DNA from: Tritrichomonas musculus
Taxonomy: Eukaryota; Parabasalia; Tritrichomonadida; Tritrichomonadidae
Assembly: GCA_039105265.1 (NCBI GenBank)
Contig: JAPFFF010000011.1
Coordinates: 1,364,001 to 1,428,000, forward strand
Reading direction: 5' to 3'
Length of the DNA: 64,000 nt
The stretch's first letter is position 1; every line of letters starts with the position of its first letter. Position numbers and translations under genes: made by a program. Shown here piece after piece: positions 21,219 to 30,354 of the stretch. The notes beneath the pieces were generated by a model, which was not told the DNA's origin, searched no databases, and worked only from the letters and a program-made list of their open reading frames with translations.

Positions 21219-21602
21219 TCAGTAAATAAGTAGACAACTCATGATAAATGCTGATGGTTCAATAGTATTACCATATAAATCGGTGAACCATATTTTGTAA
21301 TCTCTTTTATTATTACTGAAGAATTCATATTTGCGATACTTTGTTTGGCGTCTATTAGCTAACATAATAAATGAATCACAATAAGCATCTAATTGAACTA
21401 TATCTGAGTGCACCATTAAGTCGCCAACAAAAAAGTCTTTTACTATTGCTCCAACATATTGCACTACAATGTATTTCTTATTATGACTCGATATGAATTC
21501 TAACGGTAAAGTAAATTCACTAGATTGTGTATGAAAATATCTCTTTGTAATCGGCTGCTTCACATTATTTGTTGCATAATTCTTTATATTGTTCGTAAGC
21601 AT
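21219..21602 (-). CDS. Conserved ~113-aa element protein (copy B)
   Basis: Same family as 13671. ATG at 21602 gives MLTNNIKNY before the conserved KQPITKRYFHTQ, matching the C copy, which has an in-frame MLTNEIKK overlap with integrase. Conserved FIMLANRRQTKYRKYE, WFTDLYGN and end SCLLIY are present and intact. 37 bp after the integrase stop; 19 bp upstream of the 333-aa gene. Confidence 0.8.
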   Translation of the reverse strand: MLTNNIKNYATNNVKQPITKRYFHTQSSEFTLPLEFISSHNKKYIVVQYVGAIVKDFFVGDLMVHSDIVQLDAYCDSFIMLANRRQTKYRKYEFFSNNKRDYKIWFTDLYGNTIEPSAFIMSCLLIY

Positions 21603-21639
21603 TTTTTCTACAAAAAAAGGTACATCAAAGAGGATCATC

Positions 21640-23089
21640 TTAGATGCCAAAATACTTAATGTAATCATCGTTGAGATCATTAAATAAATTACATACAAAT
21701 TTAGTATATATAATGGGCACTTCAATAATAGCTTTTTCATTATCTGTCATTGGTTTCCTACCTTTTGTAGAATCTTTTTTGTTAACCGTTTGATAAGGCT
21801 TTAATAGTCTACATATAGTGTTTCCATTACGATATTCAATAAATTCAGCTATTTCATTGAATACTCTTCTGCGCTTCTCATGTTTTTTTTTGTGTTTTGC
21901 TTTTATCGAGATGCACTAATATAATATTTCCTTTCTTGTACGATAATAAGCCTTTAAAGTGTTGCTTCTCGTGTATTTCTCTTAATTTCATTTGCATTTT
22001 ACGAATATATTTCCATTCGAGATCAATATCGTTTTGCATTTGTGATGGCGTATAATAGATCCATTTTGATGGTCTTTTAAGATTCTTATCATAGAATTCA
22101 TTATCAATGTAATCAATATTTTTGAATCGAAGTGAACCATGAGGAGTATTATTATAGTAGTCTACCATTTGTCTCATCAAATTGTAATCACTTAAGCGTC
22201 TATCATCGAGACCAAAAGCATTTCTCAAAGTTCGTATTACAGAATCAACATTCTTGTGAGATAACGCATATGGAGAACTATTAATGATGAACTTTAAAGG
22301 ATAGAATTCAGTGATTGAATCAATGATACTATTATAGACTATCTTTTCACATTTGCTTTTCAACAAATCACAATAATCTTGTGGATAATCTTGTGGAAAA
22401 CCTTTAGGATATTCATTCTGTATTTCTTTTTGAACAATTTGTTGAAAATTGAATAATCTCTTAATACGTGGTTTATAATAATCATTCTTTTTAAGTAAAT
22501 CTCTTAATGCTTCAATATTGTGTTTCACAAGAATTGCTTCTTTAGTTCTTTGCTGTAATTGCTTATCATATTTGTATTCCGCTTTAATGATTTCATCAAG
22601 ATCGAATATAAATGTTGTTTCTCCTGATGGAAATCTTATTATAACATTATTGTCTTTCATTTCGATAAATCCTGGTTCGCCATCACATTTGATTACATTA
22701 AATAAAAACTGTGGATGCTTTATAATAATTCTCTCAAGTGCAAACCATATATGTGCTTTATCTTTAATAGGTTCTACAATTAGGTATCTTGTGTTGACAT
22801 TAATGAGAACCAAATAAATGTTCTTTTCTTTTGTTAAGTCTTTGTCGTAATAACGAATAAACATTAAATCAGCTTCCCAACAACCTGGTTCATTAGAGAA
22901 ATTCGGCTTAGATAATTCTTTACATGATTTCAATTTAAAGTCTTTCACAAATGGTTCAGTTTTGATGTCGCTTTTATATACCTTCTGAAGGTAATCATTA
23001 ATGAATTTGTATTTAGATTTGAACGGATAACGCAATAATGATGGGTATTCTTTATCGTAAACACGTATTGACTTACTCATTTTTTTCAA
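21640..23089 (-). pseudogene. Polinton integrase, copy B, with a one-base frameshift in a poly-A run
   Basis: Acidic residues in WEADLMF, IKCDGEPGF and HKNVDSVIRTLRNAF as in the other copies. The frame from ATG 23089 ends at 21878 directly after a run of nine A (minus strand, about 21882-21890); the other copies have the equivalent of eight, and one base fewer restores homology through HEKRRRVFNE to the stop at 21640. Otherwise intact, about 482 codons, with an insertion between the second and third Asp relative to copy A. A homopolymer sequencing error is a realistic alternative to a true lesion. Confidence 0.8.
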
Positions 23090-23140
23090 AAAAAGTATTC
23101 ACTTTGCTAGCAAATTAATGTGCAAAAAAATATTCACTTC

Positions 23141-23905
23141 TTAAATGATATTCTTGCTATCACTAAAGTATTCATCAATTAATGTATGTAGCTTATTGAG
23201 ATGCTCTATTTTGATATCAACACAGTTGCCTGATTTTGTGATCTTGTAATCGCTAGTCCCAAATGATGCTTTTATGATATTCTTAATGTCTAAATTTGGT
23301 GTCATTGATATAGGTAGATTATCTTTAAAGTAGAATCTTTCGTCTTCATTATTGTAGTGATCAATAATCTTTCTCCATGTGAATTTACTACGACGAACAA
23401 GATGTAATCTAATGAAGCTTTCTTTTTGAATATCCTCTTTGTAGATTAAATAGCGATAATCATTTTGATGATTTTCTGGCACTGCACGTGTTTTGAGTTC
23501 ATTGATTTGCTTTTGTTGTTGTTCACGTTCTTGTTCAAATTGAGAGTCTAATAATTTGGCAATATATATAGCATATGTTGGTGATGCCCAAATTGCGATG
23601 TGATTGACAAGTAAGCGGTGAACATAATAACCTCTCAAATTAATAGGAACATCATCACGTTTTTCATAAGATTTTTCTAACCTCGGAATTCCGAGGGTTA
23701 ACTTTTGTGACTCAAATTCTTGTAATAACTCTTTTGTTGTCTGATTTTCAAACCAATGATATGCTTGTTTATTTGATTGACATGCAATTATTATACTTTG
23801 CATTTGGTACATATCATCTTTAATTGAATGTATTATCCTAAGTTGATCATTGTATTGAATATACTCATAGTCATCATTAATTCTTTCAATATTAACTGGT
23901 TCCAT
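23141..23905 (-). CDS. KilA-N domain protein (copy B)
   Basis: DNA-binding KilA-N family, common in large DNA viruses, phages and virus-derived elements. N-terminal domain at about residues 15-125: IQYNDQLRIIHSIKDDMYQ, HWFENQTTKELL, then the signature NLRGYYVHRLLVNHIAIWAS and YAIYIAKLLDS. A short coiled coil follows (residues about 125-140), then a second domain beginning YRYLIYKED with RLHLVRRSKFTWRKI, like C-terminal domains paired with KilA-N in iridoviruses. Homologue at 52237. It lies between integrase and MCP in B but next to the terminus in D, so it has moved. A perfect palindrome centred on GAATTC lies in its coding region at 23681. Confidence 0.85.
   Translation of the reverse strand: MEPVNIERINDDYEYIQYNDQLRIIHSIKDDMYQMQSIIIACQSNKQAYHWFENQTTKELLQEFESQKLTLGIPRLEKSYEKRDDVPINLRGYYVHRLLVNHIAIWASPTYAIYIAKLLDSQFEQEREQQQKQINELKTRAVPENHQNDYRYLIYKEDIQKESFIRLHLVRRSKFTWRKIIDHYNNEDERFYFKDNLPISMTPNLDIKNIIKASFGTSDYKITKSGNCVDIKIEHLNKLHTLIDEYFSDSKNII
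23681..23696. repeat. Perfect 16-bp palindrome within KilA-N coding sequence
   Basis: CCTCGGAATTCCGAGG, extending imperfectly to TAAC/GTTA on either side. The D homologue has a different palindrome with the same GAATTC centre at the corresponding codons (52451-52474). Confidence 0.8.
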
Positions 23906-23958
23906 TTGTAATGATGATAAAAATTATTTTAAAAAAATTAATTAAAGAGTACACGCAT

Positions 23959-25833
23959 TTACTGATTCACCTGTGATCCTTCTGGTGTTTCATCATCAAC
24001 ATATTCTAATCCGTTAAGTGAAAGTTTAAAGTATGTATCACGAGTTAAAAACAGCTGGGGTGGTGGTGGATGTATCGTACCTTCTTCGTTAACATTATAG
24101 TATGTATCATTAGCGCCTGTATATATTGGTTGACCATTTACTTGAACCTGAATATTGCCGAATCCACCGTCGAGACCATCATAGCAATAACCTGCAGAAG
24201 ATCTTTCTGTTTGAATATTGAATACAAATGAAGATGCATCACTTAATGTATTTCTATAGCGAACTCCATTTGCGTCATTCTTTGGCATTGTCATACTATC
24301 TTCAAATTCTTTTGTGCACTGTAATGTGATTCCATCTAAATCGCCAGCAGTTAATTGATTTTCAAAGAATCTTGCTCCTATTGTGCTAACATTTTCATCA
24401 GGAAAGTTTTTGCCACCAATATTCAAGAAGCAGTTTTGATACACAGGATTTTCAAATACAGTGAGATCATTATGATGCTTCGGAAACATGATAGACATTG
24501 TAGTCACATTAATTAATGGGATATTCAATGTTGATTTAATACCATTTGATGCAGGTGCAATAGGAAATGAATGATAATCTACTTTTTGAGACGGTATAAT
24601 GATTCCTTCACGTAATATATTTTCAATGCCTTTTCTTGTGGATTCACATACGCCGTATCCTTGCATGTTAGATTTACATAATGTGATCGTCATTCTGTTT
24701 ACAGTTAATGTAGCTTTATTTGACGAATAATGTGAGCTCAATAACTTATTAGCTTCAGTTTTAGATACAAAATTAATGGAAACATTACCTGCAGGATGCT
24801 TTGATGAAGGTAAACCACTTGGATGTTCTTTATGATAATGAGCATTACATATTACTTTATTGTCTTCTGTTTTTGCGATTCCTAATTCAGTGAATTCATC
24901 ATCTGTGTAGCTAAATAAAAAGGTAAATGTTTCAAGTAATTCATCAACAGGAATATTTGTTGAAGCAGGTGTATACTTATCTCTTAATTCATACTTCAAT
25001 TGATATTTCGTTGGTGCTGGCTCAGGAGATGGCTCAGGAGATGGATCAGGAGATGCACCTGGACCTGGTATAACAGCTTCATTACCTATTTGTGTGAATT
25101 GATGTTTAAGATGACCATGAATAGTTATTTGTTTTAGCTTTTCGAGTTCTTCTGTTGTAATGCTTTCATTGTCTTCAAGATATGCTTTCGTTTCTGCAAC
25201 AGTATATGGATCAATAGCTGCCCAAACTAATCCTGCAGGCGATATTTGAAAACGTATTGATAAATCACCTATGATGCCATTAGGGAATAAATCAAATGCT
25301 TGTAATGCTAGTAAATCATCAAATGGTACATTTAAGTCGAATTCTACTTGTGATTTACCATTAGATTTGAACGAATTAATGTAAACATATGCACCTGCTA
25401 CAGTTTGAGAATAATTGGATACATTTTCCCATAAACTGTGTACAAATCGTCTGCGTTTCTTTTCAGTTTCAGGTTTAACTGCAGAATATAAAAAGCCTTC
25501 TCTAATGCATTCATTTTGTTGGTATCCTACATTGACATTATTATGGAGTATCTCTAAGCGATCGAATAATTGATTTGACGATTTAAAGCCCACAAATAGT
25601 TTGTAGAAGTTATTTGGATCATCTATTTGTTGCAATTTAGATAAATCAGTATTAAGTTGTAAATCAAGTTTAACATGAAATGTAAGGAATCCTTTGTCAA
25701 CATCACTAATGAAATGATCAGGATGCGTTAATGATATTTGAGAATATTGTCCTTGATGAAATGGCGCAGGTTGGTCATGACAATCAACAGTTCTAAATGA
25801 GAAACTTCTAGTGCCATCATTAGTGTTAATCAT
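23959..25833 (-). pseudogene. MCP copy B, 5' end displaced by inversion
   Basis: 624 codons from ATG 25833 (internal Met in MINTNDGTRSF) to the stop, with every conserved MCP block listed for copy A and the correct C-terminus (YFKLSLNGLEYVDDETPEGS). The normal first ~26 codons (MLYRNERAHNYK...) are not upstream; they lie inverted at 26606. The internal Met could still start a protein lacking the N-terminal arm. Between FTQIGNEAVIP and NRMTITLCKSN is a ~110-residue segment starting with a PSPEPSPEP linker that differs completely from copy A and partly from copy C. The gene is otherwise undamaged. Confidence 0.8.
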
Positions 25834-26276
25834 TTCGCAATCTGATTCACAGTTGATGTAAGCTCTAATATTTTTTTATCTGATTGCTCAATTTGTTTTT
25901 GCATTTGTGGGATAACATTATCGATTCTCATATGTAGTTCATTTAGTTGATCAGCAAATAGTTTAACATCATTTTTAATCACTTCAATGTCAGCTTTAAT
26001 GATATCTTCTTGTAGTTCTTTTAGTTTATTACCTTTGAATACTTTTCTGAGATATATATCACCGCCAACTATTTTACCGGATTCCTTTAAGCAGTTCTGT
26101 TTAGTGATTTTATATTCATCGCCATCAGGAGTGATAATCTTATAGACCCTATTTAAATAGTGCGTCGTATGCTTATTCATCTCGTCCTTATGCTTCTGAT
26201 AGAACAAATTGAACTCTTCTATAGATTTAAACGTCTTTGTTTCAGCAGTTATTTCATTAATCACCTGTAGTTCCAT
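25830..26276 (-). pseudogene. 156-aa-type protein, inverted duplicate, 3' end cut at the junction
   Basis: Identical in translation to the first 148 residues of the plus-strand copy at 27021; ends after NQIAK where the inverted repeat stops (25832), and its TGA is borrowed from MCP sequence. It lacks the last 8 residues (YINDMNNV). Overlaps the MCP ATG by 4 bp. Created by the inverted duplication; expression is unknown. Confidence 0.8.
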
Positions 26277-26302
26277 TTATTTTCAAAAAAATATAATTAT
26301 GT

Positions 26303-26563
26303 TTATTTAACTTCATTTATGAGACTCTTACCGATTCGCATTCCTTTGTCTACAACATTGAGCCCTGTATCAAGAGCATTTAATGTATCGCCTATAAGTG
26401 GTATTCCTCCAAGAATAGGTCTCACAGTGCTAGTTATTTTTTTACCTACATCAACGACTTTTGGTAATGCTTTTCCTACTTTTGATGCAATATTCTTAAT
26501 GGTATTACCAACTGATTTAAAAGCGTTTTTCATTTTCTTGAATATTCCAATACCCATTTTCAT
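26303..26563 (-). CDS. 86-aa amphipathic virion-like protein, inverted duplicate
   Basis: Identical to the protein at 26734. N-terminal cationic helix MGIGIFKKMKNAFKSVGNTI, a Pro/Gly-rich middle (ILGGIPLIGDTL) and C-terminal helix. Its upstream sequence is duplicated as well, so it could be expressed. Confidence 0.8.
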   Translation of the reverse strand: MKMGIGIFKKMKNAFKSVGNTIKNIASKVGKALPKVVDVGKKITSTVRPILGGIPLIGDTLNALDTGLNVVDKGMRIGKSLINEVK

Positions 26564-26605
26564 TATTAAAAAACTCTTAAGTATTAAGCTTTTATTGTGT
26601 CATAA

Positions 26606-26713
26606 ATGTTGTATCGAAACGAAAGAGCACATAATTATAAAATTGAAGCTGGCAATGTACTTGAAACATTTAATAAGATGAGATACAACATTTATGACAC
26701 AATAAAAGCTTAA
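26606..26713 (+). pseudogene. Detached MCP N-terminus in the loop of the inverted repeat
   Basis: ATG 26606 opens with MLYRNERAHNYKIEAGN and continues through FNKMR, the start of MCP as in copies A and C, then runs into the right arm and stops at 26711-26713. It points away from the MCP body (23959-25833, minus strand). This is the piece missing from copy B. Confidence 0.85.
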
Positions 26714-26733
26714 TACTTAAGAGTTTTTTAATA

Positions 26734-26994
26734 ATGAAAATGGGTATTGGAATATTCAAGAAAATGAAAAACGCTTTTAAATCAGTTGGTAATACCATTA
26801 AGAATATTGCATCAAAAGTAGGAAAAGCATTACCAAAAGTCGTTGATGTAGGTAAAAAAATAACTAGCACTGTGAGACCTATTCTTGGAGGAATACCACT
26901 TATAGGCGATACATTAAATGCTCTTGATACAGGGCTCAATGTTGTAGACAAAGGAATGCGAATCGGTAAGAGTCTCATAAATGAAGTTAAATAA
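26734..26994 (+). CDS. 86-aa amphipathic virion-like protein (copy B)
   Basis: Original-orientation copy, followed after 26 bp by the 156-aa gene as in elements A and C. Sequence features as for 26303. Three glycines (GGIPLIG) and a conserved ALDTGLN precede the last helix GMRIGKSLINEV. A membrane-active or DNA-condensing role inside the particle is a hypothesis. Confidence 0.8.
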   Translation: MKMGIGIFKKMKNAFKSVGNTIKNIASKVGKALPKVVDVGKKITSTVRPILGGIPLIGDTLNALDTGLNVVDKGMRIGKSLINEVK

Positions 26995-27020
26995 ACATAA
27001 TTATATTTTTTTGAAAATAA

Positions 27021-27491
27021 ATGGAACTACAGGTGATTAATGAAATAACTGCTGAAACAAAGACGTTTAAATCTATAGAAGAGTTCAATTTGTTCTATCA
27101 GAAGCATAAGGACGAGATGAATAAGCATACGACGCACTATTTAAATAGGGTCTATAAGATTATCACTCCTGATGGCGATGAATATAAAATCACTAAACAG
27201 AACTGCTTAAAGGAATCCGGTAAAATAGTTGGCGGTGATATATATCTCAGAAAAGTATTCAAAGGTAATAAACTAAAAGAACTACAAGAAGATATCATTA
27301 AAGCTGACATTGAAGTGATTAAAAATGATGTTAAACTATTTGCTGATCAACTAAATGAACTACATATGAGAATCGATAATGTTATCCCACAAATGCAAAA
27401 ACAAATTGAGCAATCAGATAAAAAAATATTAGAGCTTACATCAACTGTGAATCAGATTGCGAAATACATTAATGATATGAATAATGTGTAG
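27021..27491 (+). CDS. 156-aa protein: small N-terminal domain plus coiled coil (copy B)
   Basis: Complete copy. Residues about 15-80 form a conserved domain (FKSIEEFNLFYQKHKDEM; YLNRVYKIITPDGDEYKIT; GGDIYLRKVF); residues about 90-150 are a coiled coil with regular hydrophobic spacing (IEVIKNDVKLFADQLNELH; KKILELTSTVNQI). Always encoded just after the 86-aa protein, so the two probably act together. Family unknown to me. A trimeric or tetrameric virion accessory is plausible. Confidence 0.75.
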   Translation: MELQVINEITAETKTFKSIEEFNLFYQKHKDEMNKHTTHYLNRVYKIITPDGDEYKITKQNCLKESGKIVGGDIYLRKVFKGNKLKELQEDIIKADIEVIKNDVKLFADQLNELHMRIDNVIPQMQKQIEQSDKKILELTSTVNQIAKYINDMNNV

Positions 27492-27608
27492 TAATTTAAC
27501 TTGTATTCACAAGGCCCAAGCTATGCTTGTGATGATAATCTCTTAAAAAAGCATTAAAATGGCTTATGGGTGAAGTGGTGAATATTCACCCTAAATTGTT
27601 CACCCTAC
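27492..27608. repeat. Intergenic palindromes (CAAGC-TAT-GCTTG and GGTGAATATTCACC)
   Basis: Hairpin 27517-27529 lies inside a ~33-bp sequence (TTCACAAGGCCCAAGCTATG and onward) that recurs in inverse orientation at about 30093-30125. The perfect palindrome GGTGAATATTCACC is at 27577-27590. No gene. Confidence 0.75.
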
Positions 27609-27869
27609 TTATATTTTACTATTAATTGGCACTACTGAATGATTTAACGAATATGTATGAAAATTGAGCTTTTTAGTAGTTATCATTGGTGGTTCATGAT
27701 TGATACTTCCTTTGAGATCTCTTTTTTTGATTATTGGTGCAGAATTAATTCTTGTACGCTCTCTTTGCATATTCAATTGGAGTCTGTCATAATAGTTCAT
27801 TCGATGATCATCTCTTAATGTTCGTCGTATATGTGAATCATCTAAAACAGGTCGTGGATTAAAAGACAT
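27609..27869 (-). CDS. 77-aa-type conserved protein, copy B (86 aa)
   Basis: RRTLRDDHRMNYYDRLQLNM, RTRINSAPIIKK and the C-terminus LNHSVVPINSKI match the C and D copies; the N-terminus is about 9 residues longer (MSFNPRPVLDD). Basic and low in hydrophobic residues; likely disordered. Faces the coiled-coil gene divergently (15-bp gap). Confidence 0.7.
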   Translation of the reverse strand: MSFNPRPVLDDSHIRRTLRDDHRMNYYDRLQLNMQRERTRINSAPIIKKRDLKGSINHEPPMITTKKLNFHTYSLNHSVVPINSKI

Positions 27870-27884
27870 TTTAGTATTTAATAA

Positions 27885-27992
27885 ATGTCTGAATTAAGTG
27901 ATTACAAGAAGGAAATACCTGAACTTAAGCAAATAAAGCATCATCTTAAAGAGAAATGTTATGGATACAAACAACTCTTATGTAATATGTAA
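27885..27992 (+). pseudogene. Coiled-coil protein, truncated copy B (35 aa)
   Basis: Starts MSELSDYKKEIPELKQIKHH like the 75-76-aa family, reaches LKEKCYGYKQ and then leaves homology; the conserved GLAVRESLIEDIN and heptad tail are absent. From about 27970 the DNA matches the 3' part of the ~200-aa gene in another frame. A deletion has fused the two genes. Confidence 0.75.
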
Positions 27993-28221
27993 ATCGACTC
28001 TATTAATGGATATGCTCAAATTGTTAACTGGATGTGATAAAGTTGAATTTGTAATTGAAGATGAAGAACCTAAATGCTGCTTAGCGAATACATCTAAATT
28101 ACTCAAAATTGACAAAATATTGATTACTAAAGATGATAAAACAGAAGAACTCAAATATTGCTACAATCATGTATACACTGAGTTTGTTAAATATGCGATA
28201 TCACTTAAGTATTGCTATTAA
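27961..28221 (+). pseudogene. C-terminal domain of the ~200-aa protein (copy B remnant, 86 aa)
   Basis: Matches the C-terminal ~80 residues of the protein at 31223: S-x-LM-x-(M/L)-x-K-(L/I)LT, DKVE-x-VI, KI-x-(K/R)ILITKD, YNDVY/YNHVYTEFVKYAISLK. ATG 27961 lies within the fused coiled-coil sequence and could start an 86-aa product. The Gln/Pro-rich N-terminal half of the family is deleted. Two Cys (CC) sit where copy C has CNGC, so a metal site is possible. Confidence 0.65.
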
Positions 28222-28279
28222 TAGAAGTCATTTTTGACACTTTTTAATGATCTACTATGTAATTTCAAAGTTGTGGTGC

Positions 28280-28331
28280 ATCTCAGGGTGAAATCTCACC
28301 TGATCACCTCAAGCACATTTTGAGTCATTTT
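28280..28331. repeat. ~52-bp direct repeat, left of ATPase (partner 29537-29588)
   Basis: Shared core ATCTCAGGGTGAAATCTCAC followed by CT, then CACCTCAAGCACA and (A/G)AGTCATTTTT. Contains the hairpin GGTGA/TCACC with loop AATC. The two copies bracket the ATPase gene and its upstream membrane-protein gene. Confidence 0.75.
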
Positions 28332-28387
28332 TGAGCTATTTTTTACTGTTTTCTTCAATTGAAATGCTTTGTGAGACACTTTTAGGT

Positions 28388-28495
28388 ATGATATTAGTAG
28401 TAAACATCATTGAATTATTTGTTGTTATCTCTATTGTGAAGCCAAATGAAATACCTGAATTGAGCGAAGATATGAGACGGAAACTTTATTCGTAA
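28388..28495 (+). CDS. 35-aa single-pass membrane protein (copy B)
   Basis: MILVVNIIELFVVISIV is a continuous hydrophobic segment followed by PNEIPELSEDMRRKLYS. The homologue at 31081 conserves the design (ILVVHVIELCVLISI; PPELTEEMRSKLYS). Ends 3 bp before the ATPase ATG in both elements, so it is co-expressed with the ATPase. Small membrane proteins beside packaging ATPases occur in membrane-containing viruses of this lineage; that link is inference. Confidence 0.75.
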   Translation: MILVVNIIELFVVISIVKPNEIPELSEDMRRKLYS

Positions 28496-28498
28496 TAA

Positions 28499-29428
28499 AT
28501 GCTTAAACCCACAAAGTTTGACTATAAATCAATATTTTTTTCAGATACTTCTAGTGATACATCTGATGACCTGCAAAGTAGTTTAGCATCAGTTGATGAT
28601 TTATCGAATGACTTATCGAATGACTTTCCAATGAAAAGCTCTACATTTAATATCGATATTGAGATGAGTAAAGCGTACAAAAAAAATGAATCTAAAATAT
28701 TGAGTGAATCTATTAGACCAATCGCTAATGGTATCTACGCAAATTATAATTCATTGAATATCATTGTTGGAGCACAAGGTAAAGGTAAATCTCATATTGT
28801 ATTACGTGATATTATTCAAATATCTAGACTAAAAGATGCATTTCATTTAATCGTTTATATTAGCAAAAATGGGGTCATTAATGATTCTACATTTGATGCA
28901 CAACGTGAATTGATTAAACTTCCAGTGAAAGTCATTTCTGATTCTAATGCTGAGAATTATTTAAAAGAGCTCGATTTATGGAAAGAATTATATGAGAAAT
29001 ACATGAATAACAATATAAGTCTTAGCACTGAGAAAGTCAATAATATGTTATCATTTTGGGGAATTTCACAACGAGACACTACTAAAAAGTCTCTTAATAC
29101 TGTCATTTTATGTGAGGATTTCATTAAATCGAAGCTATTGAAGTCTTCTTATTTTACCAATTATATTACACCATTAAGGCATAAACATTCGATTGTATAC
29201 ATTAATGTTCAATTCTTTAAAGCAATTCCAACGGATTATAAGAATAATTGTACATCTTTTTTCATATTTAATGGATTCTCACGACAGAAAATGCATTATA
29301 TTTATCAACAAGTTGTTATGCCAATTGAGTTTGAAGACTTATGGAAACGCTATTATGTAATGAAAAATCATGATTTCGTATTAGTGAATACACGTGAAAA
29401 TAGTATTGATTTTATTAGTTGTATGTAA
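28499..29428 (+). CDS. FtsK/HerA-type DNA packaging ATPase (copy B, intact)
   Basis: 309 aa. Walker A GAQGKGKS at about residue 95, Walker B as a hydrophobic strand ending in acidic residues (NTVILCEDF, about residue 200), then a segment with PLRHKHSIVYINVQFFKAIP and FSRQKMHYIYQQVVMP, as in A32-like genome packaging ATPases of Polintons and nucleocytoplasmic viruses. The N-terminal ~50 residues are acidic and variable. Expected to pump element DNA into capsids. The C copy (30355) is broken, so this is the only complete ATPase in the window. Confidence 0.85.
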   Translation: MLKPTKFDYKSIFFSDTSSDTSDDLQSSLASVDDLSNDLSNDFPMKSSTFNIDIEMSKAYKKNESKILSESIRPIANGIYANYNSLNIIVGAQGKGKSHIVLRDIIQISRLKDAFHLIVYISKNGVINDSTFDAQRELIKLPVKVISDSNAENYLKELDLWKELYEKYMNNNISLSTEKVNNMLSFWGISQRDTTKKSLNTVILCEDFIKSKLLKSSYFTNYITPLRHKHSIVYINVQFFKAIPTDYKNNCTSFFIFNGFSRQKMHYIYQQVVMPIEFEDLWKRYYVMKNHDFVLVNTRENSIDFISCM

Positions 29429-29536
29429 AAAAATATCTCACAAACATAGCTTGAGTCTGCTTATGTAAGCCATTTTGATGTCTCAGTGATTTTAATTAAG
29501 TGGCAACTTTGTTGACTGGAATTACATTCCCGGTGA

Positions 29537-29588
29537 ATCTCAGGGTGAAATCTCACCTGTGCACCTCAAGCACACTTTAAGTCATTTT
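29537..29588. repeat. ~52-bp direct repeat, right of ATPase
   Basis: Second copy of 28280-28331; ends 3 bp before the stop codon of the 148-aa minus-strand gene. The gap 29429-29536 holds a further imperfect stem around CATAGCTTGAGTCTGCTTA. Confidence 0.75.
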
Positions 29589-29590
29589 TT

Positions 29591-30037
29591 TCACTCTAAT
29601 ATGATATTTTGATGGATTCCCTTAAAGATTGTTGGTTCTGGTATATTATATTTCTCTCTTAATTGTGATAACATCTCTTGATTCGCTTTATTGACTCTTT
29701 CAATTGAATAATTATAATATTCAGATTCTTTGTATACTTGCTTTTCTGTATTGCCATTAACGAAAAACTCTTGAGAATTAATATTGATTCTACGTCTAGC
29801 GTTTGTTGTTAGTATGACATAATCGAGGTTCATTTCATTGATCTTATCAGGATAGAATCTTATTGTTTTATCATTTGATTGTAGCGAAATGTATAATACT
29901 TTAGCGAGATAACTTGATTTGCCAGCATTAATTGGATACTTCTCACAAAGTAATGTAAAGTTGCAATTTTTGATTTCATCTGGTGTGAGAGTCATTAATG
30001 TGTTGACATAATCGAATACTTTGAGATGGTTAGCCAT
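29591..30037 (-). CDS. 148-aa protein of unknown function next to element B terminus
   Basis: MANHLKVFDYVNTLMTLTPD, a middle with NAGKSSYLAKVLYISLQSND (GKS without a proper P-loop context), beta-like NLDYVILTTNARRRI and a charged helical end. Present only in B within this window; intact. Last gene before the terminus, where an element-end-binding protein might be expected, but no domain was recognised. Confidence 0.6.
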   Translation of the reverse strand: MANHLKVFDYVNTLMTLTPDEIKNCNFTLLCEKYPINAGKSSYLAKVLYISLQSNDKTIRFYPDKINEMNLDYVILTTNARRRININSQEFFVNGNTEKQVYKESEYYNYSIERVNKANQEMLSQLREKYNIPEPTIFKGIHQNIILE

Positions 30038-30354
30038 TTGTCATAAAAATAAAAAAATAACAGAGATAGGATAGACATCACTTTTTGTCCATTCACAAGC
30101 ATAGCTTGGGCCTTGTGAATACAAGTCATGGATTTTCTGTATGAGATTCAATTTTACGCCCTATGTCATTTGGGTCATTGATGTTCAATCACTAATGATA
30201 CTCATGAGGGGTATAAGCATTTTATGAAAATTATTTGGGAAAACATGGGTAATTTCAGTTGACTAGAAAACCTATTGGATCACATATGGGGGCATCGTGT
30301 AATTGTGCAAATTTATTTGGGGGTCATCTCGGACATATATCACTACTAACGTTC
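30038..30354. repeat. Right terminal region of element B
   Basis: 317 bp without a gene, ending ...CGGACATATATCACTACT. Contains the inverted copy of the 33-bp sequence at 27501 (30093-30125, with hairpin CAAGC-ATA-GCTTG). The outermost AGTAGT (on the minus strand) matches other element ends. The left terminal repeat is outside what survives, so the inverted-repeat length cannot be measured. Confidence 0.65.

Larger units (their letters stand above)
25832..27465. repeat. 784-bp inverted duplication (arms 25832-26615 and 26682-27465, 66-bp loop)
   Basis: All paired positions checked sum to 53297 (for example 26303/26994 and 26563/26734), so the arms have equal length without indels, and the encoded proteins are identical. 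Each arm holds the 86-aa gene and most of the 156-aa gene. The loop holds the first codons of MCP. The left edge falls at a shared GCGAAAT/ATTTCGC. Identity of the arms means a recent event. Confidence 0.9.
19277..30354. mobile_element. Maverick/Polinton element B, left-truncated, nested in element C
   Basis: Right terminus at 30354 reads, from the outside, AGTAGTGATATATGTCCGAG, sharing AGTAGT with the other Polinton ends here. It lies exactly where the ATPase coding of element C breaks; the adjacent hexamer AACGTT (30355-30360) would be one target-site copy. The left side starts inside the large virion-like gene at about 19277, so the left terminus and PolB/fibre end are missing. Contents: integrase, KilA-N, MCP, small genes and ATPase. 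Nesting shows B inserted after C. Confidence 0.75.

Noticed and set aside
26319-26978. 120-aa and 102-aa frames opposite the duplicated 86-aa gene
   Set aside because: Antisense shadows of the 86-aa gene, duplicated with it.
29960-30040. P-loop NTPase in the 148-aa gene (GKSSYLAK)
   Set aside because: The sequence NAGKSSY lacks the GxxxxGK[ST] spacing and no Walker B follows.
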